From NCBI RefSeq assembly GCF_003945595.2, contig NW_024105087.1, forward strand, positions 744,001-808,000: a DNA stretch of 64,000 nt, written 5' to 3'. Under the pieces are notes generated by a model. It did no database searches. It was not told the origin of the DNA and saw only the letters and a program-made list of their open reading frames with translations. Both the position numbers and the translations under genes were made by a program. This DNA is from Pipra filicauda. Taxonomy: Eukaryota; Chordata; Aves; Passeriformes; Pipridae. Every line of letters begins with the position of its first letter. The stretch's first letter is position 1. Of the stretch, positions 20,101-33,200 are shown one piece after another.

Positions 20101-22150
20101 AGAGCAGCTACTGTGATGTGCCTTCTGGACATGTGAAACAGCTGGCAAAAAAAGAGGTATTTTGCTTGTTTTCCTTCTCTTCGATGCTCCACTGTTGCTA
20201 ACCAATCCCTTGGTGTGACTAGTATCAGAAGGGCAATGGTGATGTTGTTTCTTACTCTTTCTGCACATAGAGTCTGTATTTCCAGAGCCTGCCACAGGCT
20301 CTGACCCTTTGTAAGGGCCAGTGACCTGTCAGCATGCCAGGCATGAGGGGAAGGTTTTGTTAAGGTATGTGGCATGGCTCGCTCCATTTACCTTCCCTTC
20401 TTGCAGAAATCATAAAGGAATTAGTTTGCAGTGTATGCAGCAAAGTGCTGGTAGAATTCAATTCAGTTCATTCACAAGTACTTACTGATAGCTACTTGTG
20501 TTCTTCTAACACTTGGATATTCAGCGTTTGTGTCCTCGAGAGAGACTTTTGCTTGGGGTTATTCTTGCCTTGTAATAGTGAGCTGTCATTAAAGATCCCC
20601 AGGAAGGCAAAGCTTGTACTGGAGAGATGTTTTCTAGTGACTGGTGCGAGCATCTTCCACTTTTTTTGAAGAGTAGAGCACTGCTCAGCCCGGAGCCTGC
20701 TCTCATTACAGTGAGAAACAGTGAGCTTTAATACCCTTTGCTGCAGGGATTGATGCTGATGTGAAAGACAGAACATGATTCATAAATCACCAGGCTGGCA
20801 CTGGAAGGCTGCTGGAAAATCCCAGCTTAACAGCTTTACCTGTTACTGAAACAAAGCAGTCTGTCACAGCTCTTAAGTTGCTCAGAACTCATGTGCATTT
20901 CCTTGTGTTTGAAACACAAAGGGGCAATTTGGACCTCAGCTCCTTCTGACAGCCACACTGATTCTCCAAAGCCTGCAGATGTAACAGGTGTTTGGTCTGA
21001 GAGATGTGTACCTTCAACAGGCTTCAAGCAAACAGAGCCCATGGATGGGGGTCCACGAGGCACATGCATGCAGTGGTTGGATTAAACCACCTCCCTGTGA
21101 GCTGGCTGGCTCAGTGATTGGCCTGACAAATTCTCTGTGCCTTTCCCTGATTGTTTTTCCTTTTTCTACATCCTGACTGGTCATGGGGAGAAGCACTCAT
21201 GATTGTGACCCCACGGCAATCCCAGTAATCACTGTCAGTACCAGGTCAATGCTAAATCCGTGCTATGACAAGCACCCTCATCCTCCTTGAACCTGCTTGC
21301 CTGCATTATCCACTTGCCCAGGCAAGGACCACCTAGGCCACCACGACCCTGGGTGTTAATGGATTCATCCTCTGCTGTCAGCACCCTGCTTGAGCCAGTG
21401 CAAAATGCAGCAGGACCTGGAAGCCTTGCCAAGTAATGGGGTTGGCTTAGGATTTGGTGCCTCATGCATGAGGCTAAGGAAGTGACTTACAGGCTTGTGA
21501 TTAGATTTTCCGTGCAGGTTTGTGCTGGCAGACAAGAGTGAAATGTGTCTAGTGCCTCAGGCTGTGCACAGCTCACTGGCACTTGCCCAGTCACCAGTGG
21601 CCAGAATATGAGGGGGCAAGAGGGCATCTGCATACAGCAGCAGCCCCCTGATGGTGTTTCAGGACTGTAGGGCTGTGCACTGGCTGTAACAGTCTCAGCA
21701 TCTCTGTCCCTGACATCTGCTCCCGATGCAAGGCTAGACCTGTCACAGGCTTCACAAACATAGCAAGAAGAGTAATCCGGTACTAAATGCTTGCTGCAAG
21801 TGTCAGGTCTCTGGGAAAATCCTTGCTGAGCCATAGCTGTCAATGTTGTGTTGTTACAGAGTAAGTCACCAGACTGAATGGGCTAAGACATTGTGAAGGG
21901 GACACCTTTCAGATACCTGGCTTTCAGCAGGAATTTGATTCTAGAAGGTTTTCAGATTTTGTCAAGTGGCCTTGAAATCAAAATATTGAATCTTATTTCC
22001 AACTTCCCTTCTTAATAAACACCTTCCTGGGATGCCTTCTGACAGGTATCTAGATATCTTCTGATACCTAGAAAATTAATTTTAAAAATAAATGCTATGT
22101 GCATATACTACTTGTGCTTAATCATGGGTGCTGCTATAGCCTTCTAATTC
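17131..22150. other. Intergenic, no gene seen
   Basis: About 5 kb of ordinary-looking avian intergenic DNA. Open frames are short (longest about 160 codons, antisense to the CR1 border) and none carries a family motif. A pyrimidine-rich stretch lies at about 17600-17830. Confidence 0.55.
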
Positions 22151-22915
22151 AGAATTATAGAATGGTTTGGGTTGGAAGAGACTTTAAAGATCATCTAGTT
22201 CAAACCCTCTGCTATAGGCAATGACACTGATCACCAGACCAGGTTGCTCAAAGTCCAGGGTAGTGAGTTTGCTGTGCACTCTCCTCATTGCCCTAAGGAT
22301 TTGGAACTCCCCCCGCCTCATGGTCACTGTAGCCAAGGCTGCTCTTGAGCTTCACATTCTCCACCAGCCCCTTCTTGTTGCTGAGAACAAGATCCAGCAT
22401 AGCACTTCTCCTCGTTAGTTCCTCTAGCACTTGGAGAAGGAAGTTATCAATGCATTCTAAGAACTTCCTGGATTGCTTATGCCCTCCTGTGCTGTCTCTG
22501 ACAGATATTGGGGTTGTTGAAGTCCCTCATAATGACCAGGGCTTGTTAATGTGAGGTAAGTCTTATAGGGACCTCATCCACTTTGTCTTCCTGGTCAAGT
22601 AGCCTGTTGCAGACCCCCACTATGTCACCTGTTTCTGCTCTCCCTTTAATCCTGACCCATAAGCTCTTGGTCAGCTCATCCTTCCCCAGGAAGAGCTCCA
22701 TGCACTCCAGCTGATCACTGATGTAGAGGGGAACACCTCCTTCCCATCTCCCCTGCCTGTCCTTCCTAAAAAGCCTGTATTCTTCCTTCCAATACTCCAG
22801 TCACAGGAGCCGTCCCACCAAGCCTCTGCAATGCCAATAATATCATAGTCCTCTTGGCATGTACATCTCTAACTCCTCTTGATTATTCCTCCTATTATAT
22901 GTCTTGACTGTGGGG
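22151..22915 (-). mobile_element. CR1 LINE fragment, endonuclease region joined to 3' tail
   Basis: Read on the minus strand, 22262-22900 contains CR1 ORF2 endonuclease-type pieces (ALVIMRDFNNP near 22510-22540; LDLVLSNKKGLVE near 22365-22400). The part 22151-22261 is the CR1 3' end (GGTTTGGGTTGGAAGAGACT on the + strand). The RT domain that should lie between is missing, so the copy is internally deleted. Confidence 0.75.
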
Positions 22916-23907
22916 AGGAGCACCATTTTATGTCCCTAGGTCGCTTTGCCACCTCCCTGGCAGTGACAGTCTGGCTGCTGCTCGTCACATTTCTCACCAA
23001 GATGTGCAGGTCTGCCTGGAACCCCTGGGCCCTGACAGCACAGAGGGACAGCCAGACAGACTCTGCAGAGGTAGGAGAGGGCACAGCAGTGCACTGCTAT
23101 GTCCAAGTGAGAGGGGAGAGCAGACCTCAGGCAAACAGGTATTGCTCCCATGTGGCTCCTGTCAGACCAGCCTTGGTTCACTTCACTACACAGGATGTGA
23201 GAAGTTTGCTTGTGTGATATCGTTGCCTGATTTTGCCCGGTGATTTATTCAGCCATGTTACTTGTGCTGCAGTGTCTGGTCATATGGATGGAGGCCAGAG
23301 TATTTACTTGCATATTCCTGTAGTGAATAAAGATAAGGTAGAAAATGGCTGATGTTTTTCAAGGTTTCTGGCTCAGAAAGATTTATAGTAATGACTGTTT
23401 GAGCCCAGATACCAACAAATTCATAAAGTGAATGCCTACTTACACTAGTGAGGCTTTTCACTGACAGAATGTAGTTTCTCATTTATGTTTAATGATTGAC
23501 CTTGTCTGGAGAGCAGGGGAAAGCAAACCATTTGTTATTTCAGTCCTCTGTTTCCATCTTGGATTATGTGTTTTTCGTGTGAGGACACGTTGCAGGGAAT
23601 TACCCATGTGTGTAAAGTGACCTTCAGCCAGGAAGTGTGTCACCAGTGCTTTCCTAGGCTGCAGCCCTACAGCCACATTGTGCCACACTCCATTTCTCTC
23701 CACAGCTCCTGGGGCTCAGCAGGTTTCAGTGCTTTGCCACCCAAAGAGCAATTGCGAATACACAGCAAAAAGTGAAAAAGGCCCCATGTTTGGCCAAGTT
23801 CTTAGGAAGTTAGGAAATGCTTTTGCAGTAGAAAATTTGAGTGATTTCTTTGACTTTGAAAGAATATTCCACATCTTTGTGTCAGTTCTGTATGAGAAAG
23901 TATATAG
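22916..23907. other. Intergenic, no gene seen
   Basis: Between two minus-strand CR1 pieces. The longest open frame here (22879-23217) begins inside CR1-derived sequence and shows no protein family. Confidence 0.5.
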
Positions 23908-24240
23908 CATCATAGAATGGTCTGGGTTGGAAGGGACCTTAAAGATCATCTAGTTCCAACCCCCTGGCATGGGCAGGGACACATTCCGCTAGACCAGGTT
24001 GCTCAGGGCCCCATCCAACCTGGCCTTGAACACTTCCAGGGATGCAGCATTCATAACTTCTCTGGGTAACCTGTGCCAGTGCCTCACCAACTCACAGTAA
24101 AGAATTTCTCCCTAATATCCAATCTAAACCTGCTCTCTGTCAGTTGAAAACCATTCCCCCTTGTCCTATCACTACTACATTTTGTAAACAATTCCTCTCC
24201 AGATTTCTTGTAGGCTCCCTTCGGGTACTGGAAGGCAGCA
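23908..24240 (-). mobile_element. CR1 LINE 3' end
   Basis: On the + strand it starts with CATAGAATGG (complement of the ATTCTATG tail), then GGTTGGAAGGGACCTTAAAG, and runs to GTAGGCTCCCTTCGGGTACT. It is a well-preserved 5'-truncated CR1 of about 330 bp. Confidence 0.9.
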
Positions 24241-27200
24241 GGTTTGTCAGAATAGAGGATTTTTAAGGAAAGTTTTAATATAATTTGAGATTAGCCCAGG
24301 GTTTGCCATGTCACACAGGATTGACACAAAGCAAGTGCATGTTCTGGCACATGTTCAGCCTTTGGAAAACTGCATTTAGAGACTGGGGGAAACAAGTTGC
24401 TTTCGGTGAGCTAACCATCATTATAGGTTATGGCAGCCCTCCCCAGACCACTGGCTTAAACAGGAAGGGAGGGAGACGTCTGCCCTGCCTTCAGTTTGAC
24501 AAACCAGCCTCGTCACAGTATTTTGCTGCACAAACCATCACCCAAAATAACTCGTGTGTCAGTTTGTATTTGCCATTATAATTACATTTCACAGAAGAAA
24601 CATTTTTCTTGCGCTTTCCTAGAATGGCTGCAGGGAGATCAGTATGTTGAAATAAAAACCCAAACAAATAAACCAATAGCTGTTTTCATTGGAAAGCCTA
24701 ATTTCCGCCCTGCTGCTTATTAAAGTAGGGCCTATGTTGAGGACGAGATTTTCTGGAGAGTAAGAGACGAACAACCTGCACAAAGAATTGTACTGAGAAA
24801 GCAAAATGGACAGATGTTGTCACTGGTCACTTCCAGAACTACTTTCTAGCCTTTTTAATGCCTGTGTGTTTCTAATCCATTCTCCATCAGTGGTTCAGTT
24901 ACTTTGACCATCTTTCAGAGTTGATCGCTGTGAGGAAAAATCTTATTTCCAGAAAGCCAGGAGGTATGCACAGAGCCTAACTGAGCTGGGGAAACTCCTG
25001 TTTCCCTAGAAGTTACAGATAGGTTTGCCATACAATAAAGCAGACTTCTTGGCCAGCAAAGTCTGAAACTGGAGCAGGGTGACAAGCCAGCGCTCTGGGG
25101 AGGCTTTCCTAGCTGGGAGCATAAGGGTGCTGGAAAAACCTCACCAGCATTACCATCAGGGTTATCTCAGTTAAAATCAGAATATGAGTTGTAAATACCA
25201 GTACTGGAAGGGCTGGAATAGAACTGATAATTGTGAGCTAGGCTGCTGTGTTTATACATGGCTGAATTGTGTAAATAGCCAGAATAATCTCTTGCCCACA
25301 AAAAACAATGGGAAAGCCAAAGCCTGTGCATAATTTAATTTTTAGATTTACAAATGGGTGGTGTAGCTAGTGTTCATCAATGTGACTATATGGAAAATAG
25401 CTTTAATACAGAATAACCCCAGTTCAGGAGGAATAATGGTATTTGGCCAAATGCAAGCTGATAAGCTCAGTAGTATCTGAAGTTTGTCCTCCAGCCTGAT
25501 TTGTGCAGTGGGACAGAGTAAAAAAGATGGCCTGTTTCAGCTTTAAAAATCCACAAATCCTCACTTGTCTGGTATGTATCATCTGTACACTGAGGTGATT
25601 GACTCTTCTAGTCTGTCTGTATTACAAGTTCAGGCCTGGTAGAGTTGTTAGTTTTCCAGGAAAGATCTCCTGGGTATCTACCTGGTCCCCCTGGATAGCC
25701 CAAGAAGCTGTTCCAACATGTAAGGAGGGAGCACAGAGGCTTGCTTTTGCCCCTGTTAATTGCTAAGCAGGGATGGAATAAGGAAGAAAAGCAGCCCGAG
25801 CAGACAGGCTAATTGTCAGCAGGCCATATGGTGGTGAAAGGGGAGAAGCCCTGCTGTTTTAAGCTTCAACTTGCAGCATCTGTGTAGTCCACATAAATAA
25901 AAAAAAGCTGCCCTCTTTCCCAGCCTCCAATGTGAAATCTTGTGTATGCGCACACATAGCTGTTTTCTACTGAAATCTATGGAGAGGACTTCCTGTTAAA
26001 AAAAGATATTTAAAACCTACCAGGGAATGCAATTACTTCGCCAGGTTAATTTATTTTCTTTACTATTTTGCCTCTGTATTTTTCCTTGATTTCCATGGCA
26101 ATAATGATGGGAAAACAATGTGTTAGAAGAAATGCTAGCGTAATTGGAGTTCAGAGTGAGCTTTTAGTATCTCTTAGGCATCTGTGCCTTGTCTCATTTG
26201 TGAGCAGTATCAAGCCAGGAGATGATAAACAAAATGAGCAAATTATTATTGCATCAAGACTTAGAGTTGCCTCCTTTTTAAAAAAATATTTCCAATAGTC
26301 TTTACCCAATAACTGGACCTGATAAGTGTATAATCACTAAAAGAAAGCTTGTGTCCATACAGTAGCTTTGCAAGATCAGAGCTGTAATGAATGTTACTTT
26401 TGCTGAAAATTATTATAGTCACGTGCTATAACATCAGTGTGGTAAGGGCAGGTACGGTAGACATGAAGATAAACGAAAGGCTTCTTAAAAAAATTCTTTC
26501 TATGATAGTTGACGTTTCTTATTATTTTGATGGTACTGGTTTTTTACTTATAATTGGAAAATCTACATTACTCCTATCATCTTAAGACCTCCTGACAAGC
26601 CAGTGAGCATGCTTGAAACTTGCCTGTAAAGCAGCAGTGTTATATCCCAGCAATGACGCTCCTTGCACTGCCCAAAAGAGAGCCATGGTTAACACTCAGC
26701 ACACCTCCTGTCGCTCTTGCCCTGAGACTTGGTCCTGTACTTCCTCTTGTAGAAATCTGTGTCAAATGGGACTGAAGCTGTGTTACACTGCTTGCTGTAA
26801 TGACAGCAGCTTCCTAGAAAATAGGTAGATGAATGAATCAGCTTATCTGAAAGACTGGAAGGTATACATAAAAATGCCCAGTGCGTCAGCCTGGTTTCTT
26901 TGCCTGGAGCAGAGGTGAAAAAGACACCAATAACCGTGGATAATTGTTGAAATTAAGCCCTCCTCTCTCTGTCCTGACATAATCCTGAAACAGGGGACTA
27001 GGACTAATCTCACTAGGACTTGCCATGGTCCAGCACTCTCTTTTGCTGTTAATTTTTAAGGAGGTTTTGTGTTACTTCCATCAGACTCAGAACTCCAGAA
27101 TTTCATTTGATCCTGAAAGTGGAATTTACAATATTAAGTGTAGGCACGTATGTGTGTCAATATATATGCGCATCTGTGTGTGTGTATTGCTGTGACTGAG

Positions 27201-30200
27201 CCAAAGCAAATGCAGAAAGCCTGCTCTGATCAGATTTTCAGCCTGGGATGGAACTACCCCTTAAACGTTCAGTCAGTAGAATTCAAGCCACCCTGTGCAT
27301 GGAGGCAAACACTGGAGTGTCTCACTGTACTAAAGCCTGTCCTAGGGCAAGTTAGCTTCTTTTTGCAAAAGGTGAATACAGAAGATCCCATTCTGCAGAA
27401 GTGATTTATTGATGCAGCTTTCCTGGCTGAATGCTGACCTGCAGCCAGCTCTGGTTTCCGTTGTAGCCACTGCACTATTCCTTTTCCCTGGTTTAGCACA
27501 CCCAAGGAGCCTGGATAATGTAGCTATGTCACTATACAACTGCCTGCGCTATAAGGGTAGAGCAGAAGTAGGACATGTCAAGGATGGGAATATCCTGCAG
27601 GGCTCAGGCTAACTGATTCCTGTGGGATGTGACTGCGCCAGTGCCAACGAAGGTACAAGTGCCAGAGTTCCTACAGTGCTTTCTTCAGGGACTGGGTGCC
27701 ATGATAAATGCTTTTCAGCCCTGCTGAGGGCACAGAGTTATCTGCTGACAACCTGCCTCCTTAGATCTGCATTTTCCAACCTGGCTCAGTCCACAGGTCT
27801 CTGTCCTGTTACTGCCCTTGCTGCCTGAGGTGAGACCAACACAGCTCCAACACACACTCAAGCTTCCTCATTTTGTCTAATCAATTGCTTAGATGAGATC
27901 TAGTCTGTGTTTCAACATCAGCTATTTTGGGTATAGCAGATCGAGTTTCTCCATACAGAACGGATGTTGCTTCCCAAAATTGCTTGTCATCCTCTGTATT
28001 CACATTTTCCATGGGTGAGGAGAAGTCATTTGACTTCTTTGTGATAAACAAGACTCAGTGAGCAAAACAGCAGTGCTGGCTTGTTATTTATTGACTGGTA
28101 ATGTTCTTGCTAATGCAAAAAGCCCTCATCCTGCATATGCTCAAGACTTAGTTACCCTGTCAGCTGCCCCTTCTTACTGTTTGCTTTAGAGCCTGCTGAT
28201 TAACCCAGTTTCTTAGGCTTTCCTTTCCTGTACTTAATGTATAGCTGCAGTTTGCTTCCTGCTTTGCATCCATATGCCAACCACAGTTTGCCATTTTTTC
28301 TGCCAAATTTATAGCTACATGCTCAACCAATAATCTGTCTAGATAGCCAGTATGAATTATGTGCAAAATGTTATTTCCTAAATCTGGATGTGATTATCTC
28401 TCAACTGTGTATTTCCAAAAGGGCAGCTCCCTTCCAAAGAGAGCTGGTAAGCAAAGGAGGGATAGCAGGGACTTGCCAAAGTGTTTATGCTGCTGTGCTC
28501 CTGTACCTAGCAGGCTGTCTATCCTCCTGGCTGCCCAAGCTCAGCGTGCCTCTGTGCAGTTCCCTTTTATCACAGGCTGCTGGGCTGCTGGTCCTCGGTG
28601 CTGAGCAGGGTCAGAGATTGGCTGGTCCAGAACATCACAAATTTGGGGATTAAGGGCACCTGTCCTGTGTACCTGAGATGCCAATTCAGCAGATAACACA
28701 TTGGTACTGTCCAAAATGAAATATTTTTGCATGCCAGTCCTGCTACAAGGGAGGCCGAGAAAGAAAAGAAAACCGACTGAACATGGAGGGGGAAATACCT
28801 TTCTAATGAAAAGAAACCTTTTTACTTTTTCTCAGACACTTGTATTATGCATCATGTAATTATTCAGTATATCAATTTACCCTTTAAAAAATTATACATT
28901 TAAGAAAACATCCCCTTTGACTTGCTGATGGTAATACCTGTCAGGTGTGAGTTAAACTACTTCCCATTTCATAAATAAACTCTTCAAGTTTAAAAAATTT
29001 TAATATGTAAAACACAAGGAGAATTCCTGGGTCTGACTGATGTTCCATTGGCACATTTGTTGCTTGTTGTACAAGAGATGTTTACCCCAATACTAATTAA
29101 ATGAAGTATACTGACATGCAGGAGATGTCCTGGCTTTCCAAGCCAGAGCCAAAATGATTATTGCTGCAATGAAGCATAGTTCCTGCAGAGCTCCTGCTTG
29201 GATAGGCTTAGAGGGAAAACAGCCTCATCACCTCCAAGCCTGAGCAAGCTGTGAGGAATCTGTCCATGACTCAGTCGAGAGAGTAGAGGCCTTGACCCTA
29301 GCCTGCTGATTTTTGGTTTCCCCACAAAATCAAATCAGCTTCTTGGCCAAACTATTTCCTCCCCAAGTCCAGTCCCTAACTCTTTAATTTCCCTTCATCA
29401 GGCCCACAGATGGGTTTTTCCTCCCACTCTACCAGCAGGGACTCTACACCCTGGTGCACAGTGCCTGAGACGTGTTTGCTTTCACACTGACTCAGTTCTG
29501 CATCCGTCTCACCTCAGACCACAATGGCTTTAGACTGAGAGTTAAGAAAACTGCTCACAACCAAACCTGAAGCCACGTGAAATCTGAAAGGTTTCTGGTA
29601 CATAGCCAAGCCTATGTCTGAGGTCAGGTTTGTTGACAGGTCACAACCCATGCTAGCAGTCCTGCACTGCTTGTACAGCCTACGCTTCACCTTCCCAAGA
29701 CTTTCTGGAGGTAGAAAAGTCAGGGCAGGCTGCAGAAAAGATGTTTTGTATACAGACAACCACAGATATGCAGGGAGGAATCCTGTGTTGCGTAATGCCC
29801 GGCACCTCTCCAAATTATCTGTTTTGCACTGGCCTCTTCCAGGAGGCACTCAGAAAGCGCGCCTTGCGAAAGGTTTGTCTCTGGGATTGGTAACAACCTT
29901 TTCTGGACTCTCTGTTCCTTGTGCTGTGATCCTGGTGTGGCTGTTTGTGGAAACATGACATGGGCTCAACATGGTATATGTGGAATGCAAAATCAAGGCT
30001 GCTGTGTAACAAGGATTCCCAGGACACAGTTAGGACTCTGTCATGCTCATCTCAATTATACACAGAAGCAGTGTACAGGTGACTGCAGAGGAGCTGGTCC
30101 ATCATCTTCCCTGTCTGACTCTTCTCTGTCATGCTGTGCTATAATCTGTTCTGTTTCTTGCAGCGAAGGGGTGACTCTGTGCTTTCCCAGAAGAGCTTAG

Positions 30201-33200
30201 TGAAGATACGAGCAGAGGGGTGTGCAAATCATTCCTGTGGTGCCCTGCCAAAAGTCCCTGCACTAGGGAGAACAGGCATCTTGTGACTTTCCACCAGTTT
30301 CACAATGCAGAGCAAGAAGATGCTGTTCTTTCCATACCCATTCTGCATATTCAGATGTTTCCATTAGTGTCCTTTCTCAGTGTGAGGAGAAAATTTTGCA
30401 GTAGGATAGGAAACAGAAAACTGAGCAGAGGGAAGAGGGAAACAATTTGTCATAAAGTTTTTGCAAAGCTTGTCTGAAAAGCAATCTTTTGTAAAGCTGT
30501 TTCCTACCATCAAATTACCGTCAGCACTAACACTGTGAGCCCTGAGCTGGCAAACTTTCCTATGAGCATATAGAGGATTTAGGCACACACACCTTGCGTG
30601 CTTTCCTTCATCCTGGAGCAGTGTTCAGCTTCAGAGACAACAGATTGAGCTCCCATTGAGATGGGAAAATCTCATCCCCCTGTTCTCAAAACATTGCTTT
30701 TCTAGGGTTACATACATTACAAACTGGCACAGTTATGAAAACATGATGTACACCATATATTCTTTCTCTGGTTTTGTTTCTAATAGTAGTTCAGACTATT
30801 ATTGTGTTTATTATTTTCCAGTTGAAACAAATGTTATTCTTTCTCTGTCAATTCAGAGCTGCAGCACAGCCACAAACCCAGCACTGAAATATCTGGTGTT
30901 TTGCTCTTCACACTGGTCACTCTGATGACCTGAAAGTAACCTAATGTTTTTGTACTGGTTTAATTCCTGCTGCTACACCGAGTTCTGTATTAAAACACAT
31001 GAATTTCAACAGGAAAGAAGAAAGATCTCAGAAAATCGTTTTTTCTAGTTGGCTGTAACAGTCAAGGGAGGAAACTTTAGTAGGACCCATTTTAGCAAGT
31101 TACAGACAGCTGAACTGTATTTATGCTGTAGCAGGAGCAGCCACTTGCCTCTGTGAAAGCTGGGATCTGACTGGGGATGTTCAGCCTCCAGGATTTGTGG
31201 GCCACAGCTGTATGGCAGTTTCTCAAATATTACTTTTTTTTCACTTTCCAAAGCTGTTACTAAAACAGCATTTGAAAATGTGAGCAGGTAGCAACTAGTC
31301 TCAGAAATCAGAGACAAGCGACTGGGCTCTCTTTATGGAGAGGGAGATAAGGACAGACCAAAAGACTGTGCTGTGTGTCAGACACCGGCACTTTCTAACA
31401 TGCTGTCAGCTTACGGTGGAGTTGTTTCCCAGAAAGCCTCTGTTCTGTCCCAATAGATCACCTACTGCAGCTCTAGCTCAGTGTCATGCCTAGTTCTGCA
31501 ACTCCTCCAGGAACTGCTAGGGTTGGCTCTGGGAAACTGAGGTACTATAAATCCTTTTATTGCTCTAAGGGGTGCAAAGCAAAAGACACACAGTTGTGCT
31601 GCAAAGCATGTGTTACTGGGGTGTCCTGCTCACACATGTAAGGAGCAAATTGCTGTTGCAATTTCTTTATCAAACAGATCTGACACCCATATCCCTTCTG
31701 CACACCAAGTACTCTCCTAGGCCTGGTCACAAAGACTGTGGTGGTCTGTGTAGTCTATTAAGAGGCAGAAGGGGTTTTTTGAGGTCTACCAACTGCTGAA
31801 TGTAAGTTTTTCACCGCTTTTGAAGCCTTTATTGGGAAAATGTAAGGGCTTTGGGGGATATATTATATTGGCTGACATGCTGAGTTTCCAAGGAGAATTT
31901 TATGGTAGCAATGCAAGAAAGTTTTGGTTTTCATCTGTCTTTCACAGAAACCCATGTCTACTATGTCTGCTTTTCTTTGGGATATTCTAGTTGTAAAACA
32001 GTACTCGATAACATTCTTAATGGTACCGAAGAAATTAACCTCTCTCCCCAGTCTTATCTTTGCCATCTAGATGCTGCTGCTCTGGACTACCTCTAGACTT
32101 GTTTTTTGATAAACAAAACTAAACAAAAGCCAGCTATGCTGAAAGACTGAGCATTACAAGTCACTGCAGGCAGGCTGGAATTTCCCATGCCAGCCAGAGA
32201 TATCTCTGGGCATCGCGCTGATGTCTTGGCTCAGGATCTTAGGTAGGTGTTGGAGGTTGCAGAGGGAGGCACTGATACTGCTTCTGGACAACATGAAAGA
32301 GCAGCCTAACCACATGTTTCCAACACTGCCCAAGATGGAAGAAATTGTGGTCAAAAGCTTTGTTTGACAGGATAGACAAGTAGAAAATGTCACCTACACG
32401 CAACAAATTACAGCCTGTCACAGTCATGCTCCACACAGACCCTGACGGCTCTTGAAAGCTGAAATCAGGTACCCTCCCACCTGTACAAATTCAAGCAAGT
32501 TGCTTCTGCTGTGCCACCAGCAGCCAAGCATTCCCTCTGGAATTAGGCATTTTAATGTGGGAAGTGAAAATGGTGAGAGTTCCCCGCTTTTTCCTTATCT
32601 CTGACAGGATATGAAGCATTACCCCCTACCAAGGTAAAGGATTTCTCGGCTAGACAAAATGATTTACAGGACGAAAAACCACACAGTGACGGGCATGAGA
32701 CAAGTGCTAAATTTACTACAGCTCTGTACTGGCTAATCTTGCATAAATGAAGACATTTAGTAATAACTATCGCTTCACATCCTGCTTCTGGATTACTGCA
32801 AAACATCAATGTTGTTCCTTACTTCTTACAAAATCAACCATATAGCTTTGGCAGCATGTTCAAAAACACTGTCATCTCCCAGCACACTGGAAATATCAGT
32901 TGTTTGCCAGAAACAGCTCCCTGGGGGTCACATAGAGTCTCTGCTGGGAGTCAAGTGTTCCAGGTACTTGCAAAACATTTGCCTTGAAAAGCCACGGTGA
33001 TAATTGACTTGTACAGGAAGGTCTTTAACAAGCTGCAGGAAGACTGTGTTTCTAATGGCTCCATCAGCACCACTGATAACTGCTGCTGAACTTGGTGGAA
33101 CAGGTTGTTTACATGTCTTGACATAATATAAAGTCTGATAGACAGTAATATGTCATTATGCAGATTGCAAGAGCTGGTTTTGGCCAGAAAACAGCTCTAG

